Below, in pieces: positions 9,977 through 18,015 of a DNA stretch of 64,000 bases. Origin of the DNA: Achromobacter veterisilvae (GTDB lineage: Bacteria; Pseudomonadota; Gammaproteobacteria; Burkholderiales; Burkholderiaceae_B); NCBI RefSeq assembly GCF_900496975.1, contig NZ_UFQC01000004.1, positions 1 through 64,000 on the forward strand. Direction: 5' to 3'. Made by a program: the position numbers and the translations under genes. Positions within the stretch are counted from its first letter, which is position 1, and the number at the start of each line of letters is the position of its first letter. Under the pieces are notes generated by a model. It did not search any database and was not told the origin of the DNA. It saw only the letters and a list, made by a program, of their open reading frames with translations.

Positions 9977-11032
9977 TCAGTTGGCGTTGTTGGCGAAAGC
10001 CTTGAGCGCCGGGGCCTGGTCGACGCGCTTCATGTAGTCGTCGGTGATGTAGGTTGCCGGATCCGGCACCTCGGTCAGCGTGCCCACGCCCTTCAGGTAG
10101 GCGGACAGCGATTCATAGGCCTGGTCCAGGGACGACTTGCCGCCCGTGCGCGACATCAGCTTGAGCTGTTCCTCCAGCGTGAAGATCGGCCGCGCCAGTT
10201 CCTGTTCCAGGTAGCCGTCGTTCAGCTTGATGCCGTTGGCGTCGAACAGCTTGCGCAGGTAGCCCATGGCCTCGGCCTTGTTGCTCTTCTCGAAGCTCAC
10301 CGCCCGCAGGTACACGGCCAGGAATTTGGCCACGGCCTCCGGGTTCTGCTTGGCGAATTCGCCGCGCGCCACCAGCGCGCCGGGAATCATCACGCCCGCG
10401 TCCTTGCCGCTGCACACCACTTCCGCCCCGCTCTGTTCGTTCAGGGTGTAGAAATTGGGCGCCCAGGTGCCGGCCAGCATCCCGTTGCCGCCGATGAAGG
10501 CGGAGACCAGTTGCGCCGGCGCCAGCGTCACCACGCTGACGTCGCTGCGCTGCATGCCCCATTTCTTCAGGCAGGCCATGGTGGCGTATTCGCCCGTGGA
10601 ATTCGGGCTGAGCAGGATCTGCTTGCCCTTCACTTCCTTGGCCGCGTTGCTGCGCACGGCCGCGGCGTTTTCCTTGCGCGCCATCACGCCGTTGGCGGTC
10701 GATTCGTCGTTGGTGATGCCCAGCGTGACGATGCCGTAGCGTTGCGCGCCCAGCACCGCAGGCGGGGACCCGGTGCCGCCCACGTCCCAGGACTTCGACG
10801 CGGCGCCCGCGATCTGCTGCGCGCCCGCCGGATAGACCACGAACTCGGGCTTCAGGCCCGCTTCGGCCCACCAGTTCTTTTCCGTGGCGATGTAGATGGG
10901 CAGCGCCCAATAGGCGATCTGGTAGCTGACCTTGATGGGCGTGGGCGCCTGGGCCGACGCGGGGGGATTGACCAGCAGCGCGCCCAGCGGCGCCAGGCAC
11001 AGGCTCAGGATGCGACGGGGGATTTTCGACAT
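9977..11032 (-). CDS. ABC transporter periplasmic binding protein, NitT/TauT family (second copy)
   Basis: This 351-residue protein starts at ATG 11032, chosen because GGAGA lies just upstream and because it gives a clean signal peptide (MSKIPRRILSLCLAPLGALL, then PPASAQA). The mature part resembles the binding protein at 3975-5057, including IATEKNWWAEAGLKPE and KSWDVGGTG. It is the first gene of the minus-strand operon and lies opposite the LacI regulator. It probably works with the permease pair at 13251-14842, since no permeases adjoin it. The ligand is unknown, though the NitT/TauT family favours nitrate, sulfonates or similar small anions. Confidence 0.92.
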   Translation of the reverse strand: MSKIPRRILSLCLAPLGALLVNPPASAQAPTPIKVSYQIAYWALPIYIATEKNWWAEAGLKPEFVVYPAGAQQIAGAASKSWDVGGTGSPPAVLGAQRYGIVTLGITNDESTANGVMARKENAAAVRSNAAKEVKGKQILLSPNSTGEYATMACLKKWGMQRSDVSVVTLAPAQLVSAFIGGNGMLAGTWAPNFYTLNEQSGAEVVCSGKDAGVMIPGALVARGEFAKQNPEAVAKFLAVYLRAVSFEKSNKAEAMGYLRKLFDANGIKLNDGYLEQELARPIFTLEEQLKLMSRTGGKSSLDQAYESLSAYLKGVGTLTEVPDPATYITDDYMKRVDQAPALKAFANNAN

Positions 11033-11127
11033 GCTTTGTCTCCAGTTTGGCGGATTCCGGTGTGCATGCGCGAGCTGCCGCGTCATTCCCCGGATGGCAG
11101 GCTCGGGTCTGTGTCCGAGCTCATTCT

Positions 11128-11141
11128 TGAAAGCGCATACA
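11128..11141. promoter_or_regulatory. LacI-type operator-like site, promoter-distal
   Basis: The sequence TGAAAGCGCATACA matches the perfect palindrome at 11237-11250 in 12 of 14 positions. It lies about 95 bp upstream of the minus-strand binding-protein gene, where it could control that operon. The assignment rests on similarity to the better site and on the presence of a LacI-family gene alongside. Confidence 0.5.
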
Positions 11142-11155
11142 GAGAATAAGCGCGT

Positions 11156-11169
11156 GGAAATCGCATTCA
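11156..11169. promoter_or_regulatory. LacI-type operator-like site, middle
   Basis: The sequence GGAAATCGCATTCA matches the palindrome at 11237-11250 in 11 of 14 positions and keeps the central CG step typical of LacI/PurR-family operators. Its centre is 28 bp from the distal site and 81 bp from the proximal one. Confidence 0.4.
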
Positions 11170-11236
11170 ACCCCGAGAAAACCCTAGAGATAGACCGTAG
11201 CGTTCCAATAACTGTATATTCACAACATCAAAATTC

Positions 11237-11250
11237 TGAAAGCGCTTTCA
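11237..11250. promoter_or_regulatory. Perfect LacI-type operator palindrome in front of the regulator gene
   Basis: TGAAAGCGCTTTCA is a perfect 14-bp palindrome with the central CG characteristic of LacI-family operators. It ends three bases before the ATG of the LacI-type gene, covering the place where a ribosome-binding site would lie, which suggests autorepression. No good Shine-Dalgarno sequence is visible there. Confidence 0.7.
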
Positions 11251-11253
11251 AAC

Positions 11254-12306
11254 ATGAAGCGAAAAACCCAGCCGATCTCGGGCGACACGCTGAAATCGAT
11301 TGCCGCCAGCGGAGGCATTTCCTCGGCCACCCTGTCCCGCGTGCTGAACCATCCGGAAAAGGTGCGCCCCGACCTGCGCGCGCGCGCCATGGCCCTGCTC
11401 GCCGAGGCCGGCTACGTCCCGCACGGCGCGGCCCGTTCGCTGGCCTCGCGCAAGACCCGCACCATGGGCGCCATCATCCCCACCGTGGACAGCGCGCTGT
11501 TCGCCAAGCTGGTCGACGGCATGCAGCAGACCATCCACGAACACGGCTACCAACTGCTGCTGGCCAGCACCAACTACAGCCCGGCCCGCGAAGCGGGCGA
11601 AGTGCGCGCGCTGATCGAGCGCGGCGTCGACGCCATGATGCTGGTGGGCCGCAGCCGCGATCCCGAGCTATACGAGCTGCTGCGGTCCAAGGGCATCCCC
11701 TTCGTCACTACCTGCCACTACGACGCCTCCGAACCCTGGCCGATGGTCGGCTGGGACAATGCCGCCGCCGCGCAGCGCATCGCGGGCTATCTGCTGGACA
11801 TCGGCCACCGCCGCCTGGGCGTGATCGCCGGCATTTCCAAGGACAACGACCGCGCCGCGGACCGGGTCGCCGGCTTCGCCCGCGCGCTGCAGCGCCGCGG
11901 CATCGACCTGCCGCCGCAATACGTCATCGAAAAACCCTACACCGTGCCGGAGGCCCGCCGCGCCATGGCCGCGCTGCTGCGCCTGCCCGAGCCGCCCACC
12001 GCCGTGATGTGCGGCAACGACATCCTGGCCTACGGCGCCCTGCAGGAATGCCTGTGGCAGAACCTGCGCGTGCCCGAGCAGATCTCCATCACCGGTTTCG
12101 ACAACATCGAAATGGCCGCGCACTGCCGGCCCGGCATCACCACCCTGAACGTGCCGGCCTTCGAGCTGGGCCAGCGCGCCGCGAACATCCTGCTGGCGGC
12201 CGACGCCGACACGCCGCCGGAAAACGTCTGCATCGAACTCGAACTGATCGTCCGCGATACCACCGCGCCGCCCCAGAGCAGCACCGGCGCGCGCCACAAC
12301 AGTTAA
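11254..12306 (+). CDS. LacI-family transcriptional regulator
   Basis: This 350-residue regulator has an N-terminal helix-turn-helix around SSATLSRVLNHPEKV and the hinge-type ARSLASRKTRTMG. A periplasmic-binding-protein-like effector domain follows, with MCGNDILAYGALQE and ITGFDNIEMAAHCRP. LacI proteins normally repress catabolic operons until a sugar or related metabolite binds. The palindromes at 11128-11250 lie in the divergent intergenic region, so it probably controls both the leftward transporter/enzyme operon and its own rightward operon. GntR/GalR-like members respond to gluconate-like acids, but the effector is unknown here. Confidence 0.93.
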   Translation: MKRKTQPISGDTLKSIAASGGISSATLSRVLNHPEKVRPDLRARAMALLAEAGYVPHGAARSLASRKTRTMGAIIPTVDSALFAKLVDGMQQTIHEHGYQLLLASTNYSPAREAGEVRALIERGVDAMMLVGRSRDPELYELLRSKGIPFVTTCHYDASEPWPMVGWDNAAAAQRIAGYLLDIGHRRLGVIAGISKDNDRAADRVAGFARALQRRGIDLPPQYVIEKPYTVPEARRAMAALLRLPEPPTAVMCGNDILAYGALQECLWQNLRVPEQISITGFDNIEMAAHCRPGITTLNVPAFELGQRAANILLAADADTPPENVCIELELIVRDTTAPPQSSTGARHNS

Positions 12307-12326
12307 GTCCACCGGAAGAGAGCCCC

Positions 12327-13241
12327 ATGGAAAACACCGAAACACCCCGCATCGCATTCCTGGGCCTGGGCGTCATGGGAAGCGCGATGCTGCGCAACCT
12401 GGCCGCGCGCGGGTATGCAGTCGCAGGCTACGACGTCGTTCCCGCCGCCATGGACCGCCTGGCCGACACCGGCTTCCGGCGCGCCGCCACGCCTCGCGAC
12501 GCGGCGCTGGGCTGCGACGTGGCCATCACCATGCTGCCCACCTCCTCCCACGTGCGCGAGGCGCTGTTCGGCCCGGACGGCGCGGCCGCGGGACTCAACC
12601 CAGGCGCCCTGGTCATCGAAATGAGCACGGGCGACGCCGTCGAAACCGACCGCATCGCGGCAGACCTCGCCGCGCGGGGCCTGCGCTGCATCGACGCCCC
12701 CGTCGGGCGCACCCCGCGCGAAGCCGCGCAGGGCAAGGCCCTGATCATGGCGGGCGGCGCCCAGGCGGACTTCGACCAGGCGGCCCCGATCTTCGCGGCC
12801 ATGGCCGACGAGATCGTGCACGTGGGCGGTTTCGGCTCCGGCATCCGGCTCAAGCTCGTCAACAACTACATGTCCATGGTCGGCATGGTGCTGACTGGCG
12901 AGGCGCTGATGTTCGCCGCGAAGCTCGGCCTGGACCGCGCCACCGTGGTCAAGGTGCTGTCCAACACCACGGCGGGGCGCGGCCAACTCTTGACCAACTT
13001 TCCCGGCAAGGTCCTGGCCGGCGACATCAGTCCCGACTTCCCCATGCGCATGGGCTACAAGGACATCAATCTGGCGATGAACCTGGCGGCTTCCGTGGGC
13101 GCCCCCCTGGGGCTCGGCGGCTATGCCCGCGAGATGTTCGCGCTGGCCAAATCCTGGGGCAGGCAGGAACAGGACTGCACCGCCATGCTGCTGCTGCTCG
13201 AAGACGTCGCGCACCTGGAGCGCGGCGCCGCGCTCCCGTGA
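12327..13241 (+). CDS. Beta-hydroxyacid dehydrogenase, 3-sulfolactaldehyde reductase-like (YihU-like)
   Basis: This 304-residue protein of the 3-hydroxyisobutyrate dehydrogenase family has a Rossmann motif GLGVMG at residues 13-18 and the catalytic Lys at 176. The substrate loop reads DAPVGRT (VGRT at 126-129) rather than the usual DAPVSGG, and KLVNNYMS surrounds the catalytic Lys. In my recall of E. coli YihU the same places read VPVGRT and KLINNYMS, and later stretches (KVL.GD.SP.F, GRQ) also match. YihU interconverts 3-sulfolactaldehyde and dihydroxypropanesulfonate, and the Arg of this loop is reported to help bind the sulfonate. The ATG at 12327 follows a GGAAGAG site. An ordinary hydroxyisobutyrate or tartronate semialdehyde reductase is the alternative. 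Confidence 0.87.
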   Translation: MENTETPRIAFLGLGVMGSAMLRNLAARGYAVAGYDVVPAAMDRLADTGFRRAATPRDAALGCDVAITMLPTSSHVREALFGPDGAAAGLNPGALVIEMSTGDAVETDRIAADLAARGLRCIDAPVGRTPREAAQGKALIMAGGAQADFDQAAPIFAAMADEIVHVGGFGSGIRLKLVNNYMSMVGMVLTGEALMFAAKLGLDRATVVKVLSNTTAGRGQLLTNFPGKVLAGDISPDFPMRMGYKDINLAMNLAASVGAPLGLGGYAREMFALAKSWGRQEQDCTAMLLLLEDVAHLERGAALP

Positions 13242-13250
13242 GGCCACGCC

Positions 13251-14060
13251 ATGAGTGAACACATCGCAACCTTGCCGGCGCGCCGCCCGCGCGCCTCGCG
13301 CCGGCGCGTCACCGTCGGGGTCGCCGCCGTGGCGATCGCCTTCGCCGCCTGGTGGGCCGTCTCGGCCCTGGGCCTGGTCAACGGCGCGCGCTTTCCCACG
13401 CCCGCCACCACCTGGCAGGCCGCCGTCCAACTGTCGCGGGACTCCGGCTATGCCGGAGGCACGCTGTTCCAGCATATCGGCCACAGCCTGCGCCTGGTGT
13501 TCCTGGGCTTTCTGGTCGCCATTTCCACCGGCGTCCCGCTCGGCCTGCTGATGGGCTTCAGCAAGCGCTTCGACGCCCTGATCGGGCCGGTCTTCTCCTT
13601 GCTGCGCCCGATTCCGCCGCTGGCCTGGATTCCGCTGGCCATTCTCTGGCTGGGGCTGGGCGACTCCGCGAAGATCTTCCTGATCTGGGTGTCCTCATTC
13701 ACCCCGGCCGTCATCAATACCTACGCCGGCGTGCGCAACATCGATCCCACGCTGATCGAAGCGGCGCGCGTGCACGGCGCGGGCGGCCCGGCGCGCATGC
13801 TGCGCGAAGTGCTGGCGCCGGGCTCGCTGCCGATGATCTTCACCGGCCTGCGCCTGTCGCTGCAGACCGCCTGGATGACCCTGGTGGCGGCCGAACTCAT
13901 CGGCGCCTTCATCGGCCTGGGCAAAGTGCTGGACACCGCCGCGCTGGACATCCGGCCGGGCATGATCCTGTACGCCATGATCTGGGTGGGCCTGCTGGGC
14001 GCGGTGATGACGCGCGGACTGGAATGGATCGAAAAAAGGGCACTGCCATGGCTACCCTGA
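13251..14060 (+). CDS. ABC transporter permease (SsuC/TauC type)
   Basis: This 269-residue inner-membrane protein has about six hydrophobic segments. The coupling loop is LIEAARVHGAGGPARMLREVLAP, and the family stretches LAWIPLAILWLGLGDSAKIF and TAWMTLVAAELIGAF are present. It begins 9 bp after the YihU-like gene. It closely resembles the permease at 5948-6832, suggesting duplication of a transporter module around the LacI gene. No ATPase gene follows it. Confidence 0.92.
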   Translation: MSEHIATLPARRPRASRRRVTVGVAAVAIAFAAWWAVSALGLVNGARFPTPATTWQAAVQLSRDSGYAGGTLFQHIGHSLRLVFLGFLVAISTGVPLGLLMGFSKRFDALIGPVFSLLRPIPPLAWIPLAILWLGLGDSAKIFLIWVSSFTPAVINTYAGVRNIDPTLIEAARVHGAGGPARMLREVLAPGSLPMIFTGLRLSLQTAWMTLVAAELIGAFIGLGKVLDTAALDIRPGMILYAMIWVGLLGAVMTRGLEWIEKRALPWLP

Positions 14061-14842
14061 CGCGCACGGCGGGAGACGCGCCCGCCCTCAATTTCGGCCT
14101 GTCCTGCCTGGGCCTGGCGGGCTTCTTCCTGGCCTGGCACCTGCTGAGCGTGGGCGGCCTCTTCCCGCCCAACTACCTGCCCGGGCCGCTGGCCGTGCTG
14201 CGGACCATCGTGCAGTTCAGCGGCGAGCCCTATTCCGGCGCTACGCTGTGGACACACCTGGGCGCCAGCCTCTACCGCTTCGCCTGCGGCTTCCTGCTGG
14301 CGGCCGCCATCGGCATTCCGCTGGGCCTGCTGATGGGCTGGTACCGCTGGCTGGACGACATCGTCAGCCCGTTCTTCGACGCGCTGCGCTTCGTGGCGCC
14401 CATCGCCTGGGTGCCGTTCGCCGGCCTGTGGTTCGGGACCGGCATCGGCGGTCCGACCCTGATCATCTTCGCCGGCGCCTTTCCCCCCTGCCTGATCAGC
14501 GCCTACCGCGGCGCCAAGTTCGTGGACACGCGCCTGCTCGAGGCATCCCGCACCCTGGGCGCCAGCGGCCCGCGCATCGTGGCCGAAGTGCTGCTGCCGG
14601 CCTCGCTGCCGTCCATCCTCGCGGGCCTGCGGGTCAGCGCCGGAATCGGCTGGCAATCGCTGGTGGGCGCGGAACTGATCGTGGTGGGCAACGGCATCGG
14701 CTACATGATGGTGCAGGGCCAGCTCAACATCGCCACCAACATCGTCATGGCCGGCATGATCGCCATCGGCATCGTCGGCATCTGCATCGACGTGGCGCTG
14801 CGCACTTTTGAACAGCGCCTGAAGGCGCGCTGGGGACGCTAG
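14048..14842 (+). CDS. ABC transporter permease (SsuC/TauC type)
   Basis: This 264-residue permease starts MATLTRTAGDAPALNFGLSC, overlapping the previous permease by 13 bp. It has the coupling loop LLEASRTLGASGPRIVAEVLLP and about six membrane segments. Its closest relative here is the permease at 5142-5960; shared segments include FGWQSLIGAELI versus IGWQSLVGAELI. The pair probably uses the binding protein at 9977-11032 and, for want of another, the ATPase at 3140-3958. Confidence 0.92.
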   Translation: MATLTRTAGDAPALNFGLSCLGLAGFFLAWHLLSVGGLFPPNYLPGPLAVLRTIVQFSGEPYSGATLWTHLGASLYRFACGFLLAAAIGIPLGLLMGWYRWLDDIVSPFFDALRFVAPIAWVPFAGLWFGTGIGGPTLIIFAGAFPPCLISAYRGAKFVDTRLLEASRTLGASGPRIVAEVLLPASLPSILAGLRVSAGIGWQSLVGAELIVVGNGIGYMMVQGQLNIATNIVMAGMIAIGIVGICIDVALRTFEQRLKARWGR

Positions 14843-15637
14843 ATGAACCAGGAAGCAACGGAAGGCGCGCTGTCGGTGGTGGTCACCGGCGGCGCCAGCG
14901 GCATCGGAGCGGCCGTGTGCCGGCGCGTGGTCCAGGCGGGCGGCCACGCCGCCATCCTGGACCTCGACCATGACGCCGCCGCCGCGCTGGCGCGGGAATT
15001 GGGGCCGCGCGCCGCGGCCGCTCCCGGCGACGTGCTCGACGAGGCCGGCCTGCGGGCCGCGAACGAAGCGCTGGCCGCCCGCCTGCCGCCGATCACGGGG
15101 CTGGTGAACTGCGCCGGCATCGCGCAGGTGCCCACCCCGATCGAAGACTATCCGGTGCAGGAATGGGCGCGGGTGGTGGATTCACACCTGAAAGGCACCT
15201 ACACGGCCTGCCGCGTCTTCGGCTCGGCCATGGCCGCGCGCGGCCGCGGCGCCGTCGTCAACGTGGCATCGGTGCTGTCGTTCCGCCCCGGCCCGGTCCT
15301 GGCCTACGGTCCGGCCAAGGCCGCCGTGGTGAACCTGACCGAGGCGCTCGCCGTGCAGTGGGCGCGCCAGGGCGTGCGCGTGAACGCGATCGCGCCCGGC
15401 TGGACCGACACGCCGTTCCTCAGGCCCAAGGAGCGGCAGGGCGAACGCGACATGACGCCCATCCTGCGCGCCACGCCGCTGGGCCGCCTGATGCGGCCCG
15501 AAGAGATCGCGGAAGTCGTCTTCTTCCTGCTGTCCCCCGCGTCCGCCGTCGTCACCGGCGCCACCATCCCCTGCGATGGCGGCGTCATCGCAGGATCGGG
15601 ATGGGCGCCCTACGGCGGCTTTCCTCAAGCCGGGTGA
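14843..15637 (+). CDS. Short-chain dehydrogenase/reductase
   Basis: This 264-residue classical SDR has the cofactor motif GGASGIG, the mid motif NCAGI, the catalytic Ser in VVNVASVLS, and Tyr/Lys in YGPAKAA. It ends with GATIPCDGG. Its ATG directly follows the permease stop, so it is the last gene of the LacI-led operon. It is a second SDR for the regulon, distinct from the one at 7849-8622. A role in oxidising one enantiomer of a secondary alcohol is plausible; the substrate is not identifiable. Confidence 0.9.
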   Translation: MNQEATEGALSVVVTGGASGIGAAVCRRVVQAGGHAAILDLDHDAAAALARELGPRAAAAPGDVLDEAGLRAANEALAARLPPITGLVNCAGIAQVPTPIEDYPVQEWARVVDSHLKGTYTACRVFGSAMAARGRGAVVNVASVLSFRPGPVLAYGPAKAAVVNLTEALAVQWARQGVRVNAIAPGWTDTPFLRPKERQGERDMTPILRATPLGRLMRPEEIAEVVFFLLSPASAVVTGATIPCDGGVIAGSGWAPYGGFPQAG

Positions 15638-16539
15638 CCGGAGGCCAGCCCCGCGCTGTCCAGGATGGCGGCGCGGAACTCCGTCATCAGGGGCGACCAG
15701 GTGGTGGCGTGGCGCGAAATCAGCGCAATGTGGCGCTGCAAGGGCCTGCCCAGGACGACCGGCAGCACCGCGATGTTCCGGTCCGCGGCCAGGGCGCTCT
15801 GCGGCGCGACGGCCAGCAGTTCGGATCGAGCCAGGAGTTCGAGCGTCCCCTTCGAGAAATGCTCGACCTCCAGCGCGGCCGCCGGCAGGCCCAGGCCGGC
15901 CTCGGCATAGCGAGCGTCCAACGCCTTGCGGGCGACGGAGGTGGACGCAGGCAGTATCCAGCGCTGGCCCTGTAGATCGTGCAGCGACAGTTTCCTGCGC
16001 GCGGCAAGCGGGTGCTTTCGGCTCGCGGCCACGCATAGCCGGTCTTCGATTATGGGCTCCTGCCGCAGCGCCGCGGGCACGTCGGCATAGACGGGCGCCA
16101 CCGCCAGGTCCAGCCCGCCGCTGGCGACCCGTTCGTTCAGGTCGTCCGACAGCCCTTGCGTCAACTGGATGCGCAGGGCGGGCCGGCGCGGCAGGAGCAG
16201 CCGCAGCGCCGGCATCACGAAGCTGTCCACCGTCGCTCCCGTCGCCCCTACGCGCAGCAGCCCCGCCTCCCCGACCCGCAATTCCATGGCGTGCCTGACC
16301 GCGTCGCGGTATTCCGCCCAGAGCTTCCTGGCATGCTCCAGAAACACCAGCCCGGCCGACGTCAGCCGCAGGCCGCGTCCGCTGCGGTCCAGCAGCGCCA
16401 GGCCCGTGTCCGCCTCCAGGCGCTGCAAGGACTTGGACAGCGCGGGCTGGCTGACATCGCATGCAGCCGCGGCCCGGCCCAGGTTGCCGTGCTCGACGGC
16501 GGCCAGGAAATACTCGATGTCCCGCAGCGAAAGATTCAT
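15625..16539 (-). CDS. LysR-family transcriptional regulator
   Basis: This 304-residue regulator begins MNLSLRDIEYFLAAVEHGNL, with the winged helix-turn-helix AAAACDVSQPALSKSLQRLE, followed by a LysR substrate domain. The ATG at 16539 is preferred to an in-frame TTG two codons upstream; neither has a strong ribosome site. Its 3' end overlaps the convergent SDR gene by 13 bp. It is divergent from the sulfatase gene about 100 bp away, so it probably activates the sulfatase/Bug operon, as LysR proteins usually act on the divergent neighbour. Confidence 0.92.
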   Translation of the reverse strand: MNLSLRDIEYFLAAVEHGNLGRAAAACDVSQPALSKSLQRLEADTGLALLDRSGRGLRLTSAGLVFLEHARKLWAEYRDAVRHAMELRVGEAGLLRVGATGATVDSFVMPALRLLLPRRPALRIQLTQGLSDDLNERVASGGLDLAVAPVYADVPAALRQEPIIEDRLCVAASRKHPLAARRKLSLHDLQGQRWILPASTSVARKALDARYAEAGLGLPAAALEVEHFSKGTLELLARSELLAVAPQSALAADRNIAVLPVVLGRPLQRHIALISRHATTWSPLMTEFRAAILDSAGLASGHPA

Positions 16540-16640
16540 GAACAATATTTATGCTTATCCATACTTTCAGGAATATAACGCCGCAAACCTCCCCCTAGAA
16601 TTCCTGGCCTATACCCGAAGACAAACGGAAGGCGCAGCGC

Positions 16641-17972
16641 ATGGACAAGAAGCCCAACATCGTACTGATCGTGGCCGACAACCTGGGATGGGGAGAACTG
16701 GGCTGCTACGGCGGCGGCGCCTTGCGCGGCGCCCCCACGCCCCACATCGACCGGCTGGCCGCCGAAGGCCTGCTGCTGCAGAATTTCAACGTCGAAAGCG
16801 ACTGCGTGCCCACGCGCTCGGCGCTGATGAGCGGCCGCCACCCGATCCGCACCGGCTGCCTGCAATCCGTCCCGCCGGGGCTGCCGCAGGGGCTGGCGCG
16901 CGACGAGATCACCCTGGCGCAGCAGTTGTCGGCCCAGGGCTACGCCACGGCGCACTATGGCAAATGGCACCTGGGCGACATCCCGGGCCGCTACCCGTCC
17001 GACCGCGGCTTCGACGAGTGGTACGGCATTCCGCGCACCACCGACGAAAGCCAGTTCACGTCCTCGATCGGCTTCGATCCGTCCGTCGCCGACATCCCCC
17101 ACATCATGCAGGGCCGGGCAGGCGAGCCTTCGGAGAACGTCAAGGTCTACGACCTGGACACCCGCCGCGGCATCGACGCCGAGCTGGTCGACCGCTCCAT
17201 CGGGTTCATGCGCAGACACGCCGAGACGAGCCGCCCGTTCTTCCTGTACCTGCCGCTGGTCCACCTGCACTTCCCCACCCTGCCGCACCCCGACTTCGCG
17301 GGACGCACGGGCGCCGGCGACTTCGCGGATTCCATGGTGGAAATGGACCACCGCGTCGGGCAGATCGCCCAGGCCGTGGACGAACTGAACCTGCGCGACG
17401 ACACCGTCTTCATCTTCTGCAGCGACAACGGCCCGGAATTCCGCAAACCCTACCGCGGCACCGCCGGCCCCTGGAGCGGCACCTACCACACCGCCATGGA
17501 AGGCAGCCTGCGCGTGCCTTTCATCATCCGGTGGCCCGGCAAGGTGAAGCCGGGACTGGTCTCCAACGAAATCGTCCACGTCACCGATCTGTACGCCACG
17601 CTGTCGCGGATCGGCGGCGCTCCCATCCCGCAGGACCGGCCCATCGACGGCATCGACCAGACCGACTTCTTCACCGGCGCCAGCCCGGCGTCGCTGCGGG
17701 AAGGCTTCCTGTTCTACATCAAGAACGAGCTTCGCGCGGTCAAATGGCGCGACTGGAAACTGCACTTCTACTGGGAGCCGGAAGTCAATGAGGGCAAGGG
17801 CAAGCTGGAATCCCCGTACCTGTTCAACCTGAAACAGGATCCCAAGGAAGAAAGCGACATCCTGATCTTCAACACCTGGGTGCTGGGCCCCATCCTGAAA
17901 ATGGTGCAGGCGTTCAACCAGTCGTGCATCGCGCATCCGAATACCCCGCCGGGCAAGCTGGATCCCAGTTGA
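16641..17972 (+). CDS. Sulfatase (formylglycine-dependent arylsulfatase family)
   Basis: This 443-residue type I sulfatase carries the modification motif C55-V-P-T-R59 (CxPxR), in which the Cys becomes formylglycine. Metal-site residues include D13 in VADNLG and the Asp-Asn of FCSDNGPE, and the family segment is HYGKWHLGD. The usual first Asp pair (DD) reads DN here. No signal peptide is present, so it should act in the cytoplasm on an imported sulfate ester, releasing sulfate. It is followed 43 bp later by a Bug-type binding protein that may deliver substrate and preceded by a divergent LysR gene. The exact ester (aryl or alkyl) is unknown. Confidence 0.92.
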   Translation: MDKKPNIVLIVADNLGWGELGCYGGGALRGAPTPHIDRLAAEGLLLQNFNVESDCVPTRSALMSGRHPIRTGCLQSVPPGLPQGLARDEITLAQQLSAQGYATAHYGKWHLGDIPGRYPSDRGFDEWYGIPRTTDESQFTSSIGFDPSVADIPHIMQGRAGEPSENVKVYDLDTRRGIDAELVDRSIGFMRRHAETSRPFFLYLPLVHLHFPTLPHPDFAGRTGAGDFADSMVEMDHRVGQIAQAVDELNLRDDTVFIFCSDNGPEFRKPYRGTAGPWSGTYHTAMEGSLRVPFIIRWPGKVKPGLVSNEIVHVTDLYATLSRIGGAPIPQDRPIDGIDQTDFFTGASPASLREGFLFYIKNELRAVKWRDWKLHFYWEPEVNEGKGKLESPYLFNLKQDPKEESDILIFNTWVLGPILKMVQAFNQSCIAHPNTPPGKLDPS

Positions 17973-18015
17973 CGTCCAGGCGGACCGACCGACAGAAAAA
18001 CACCAGGGGAAAGAA

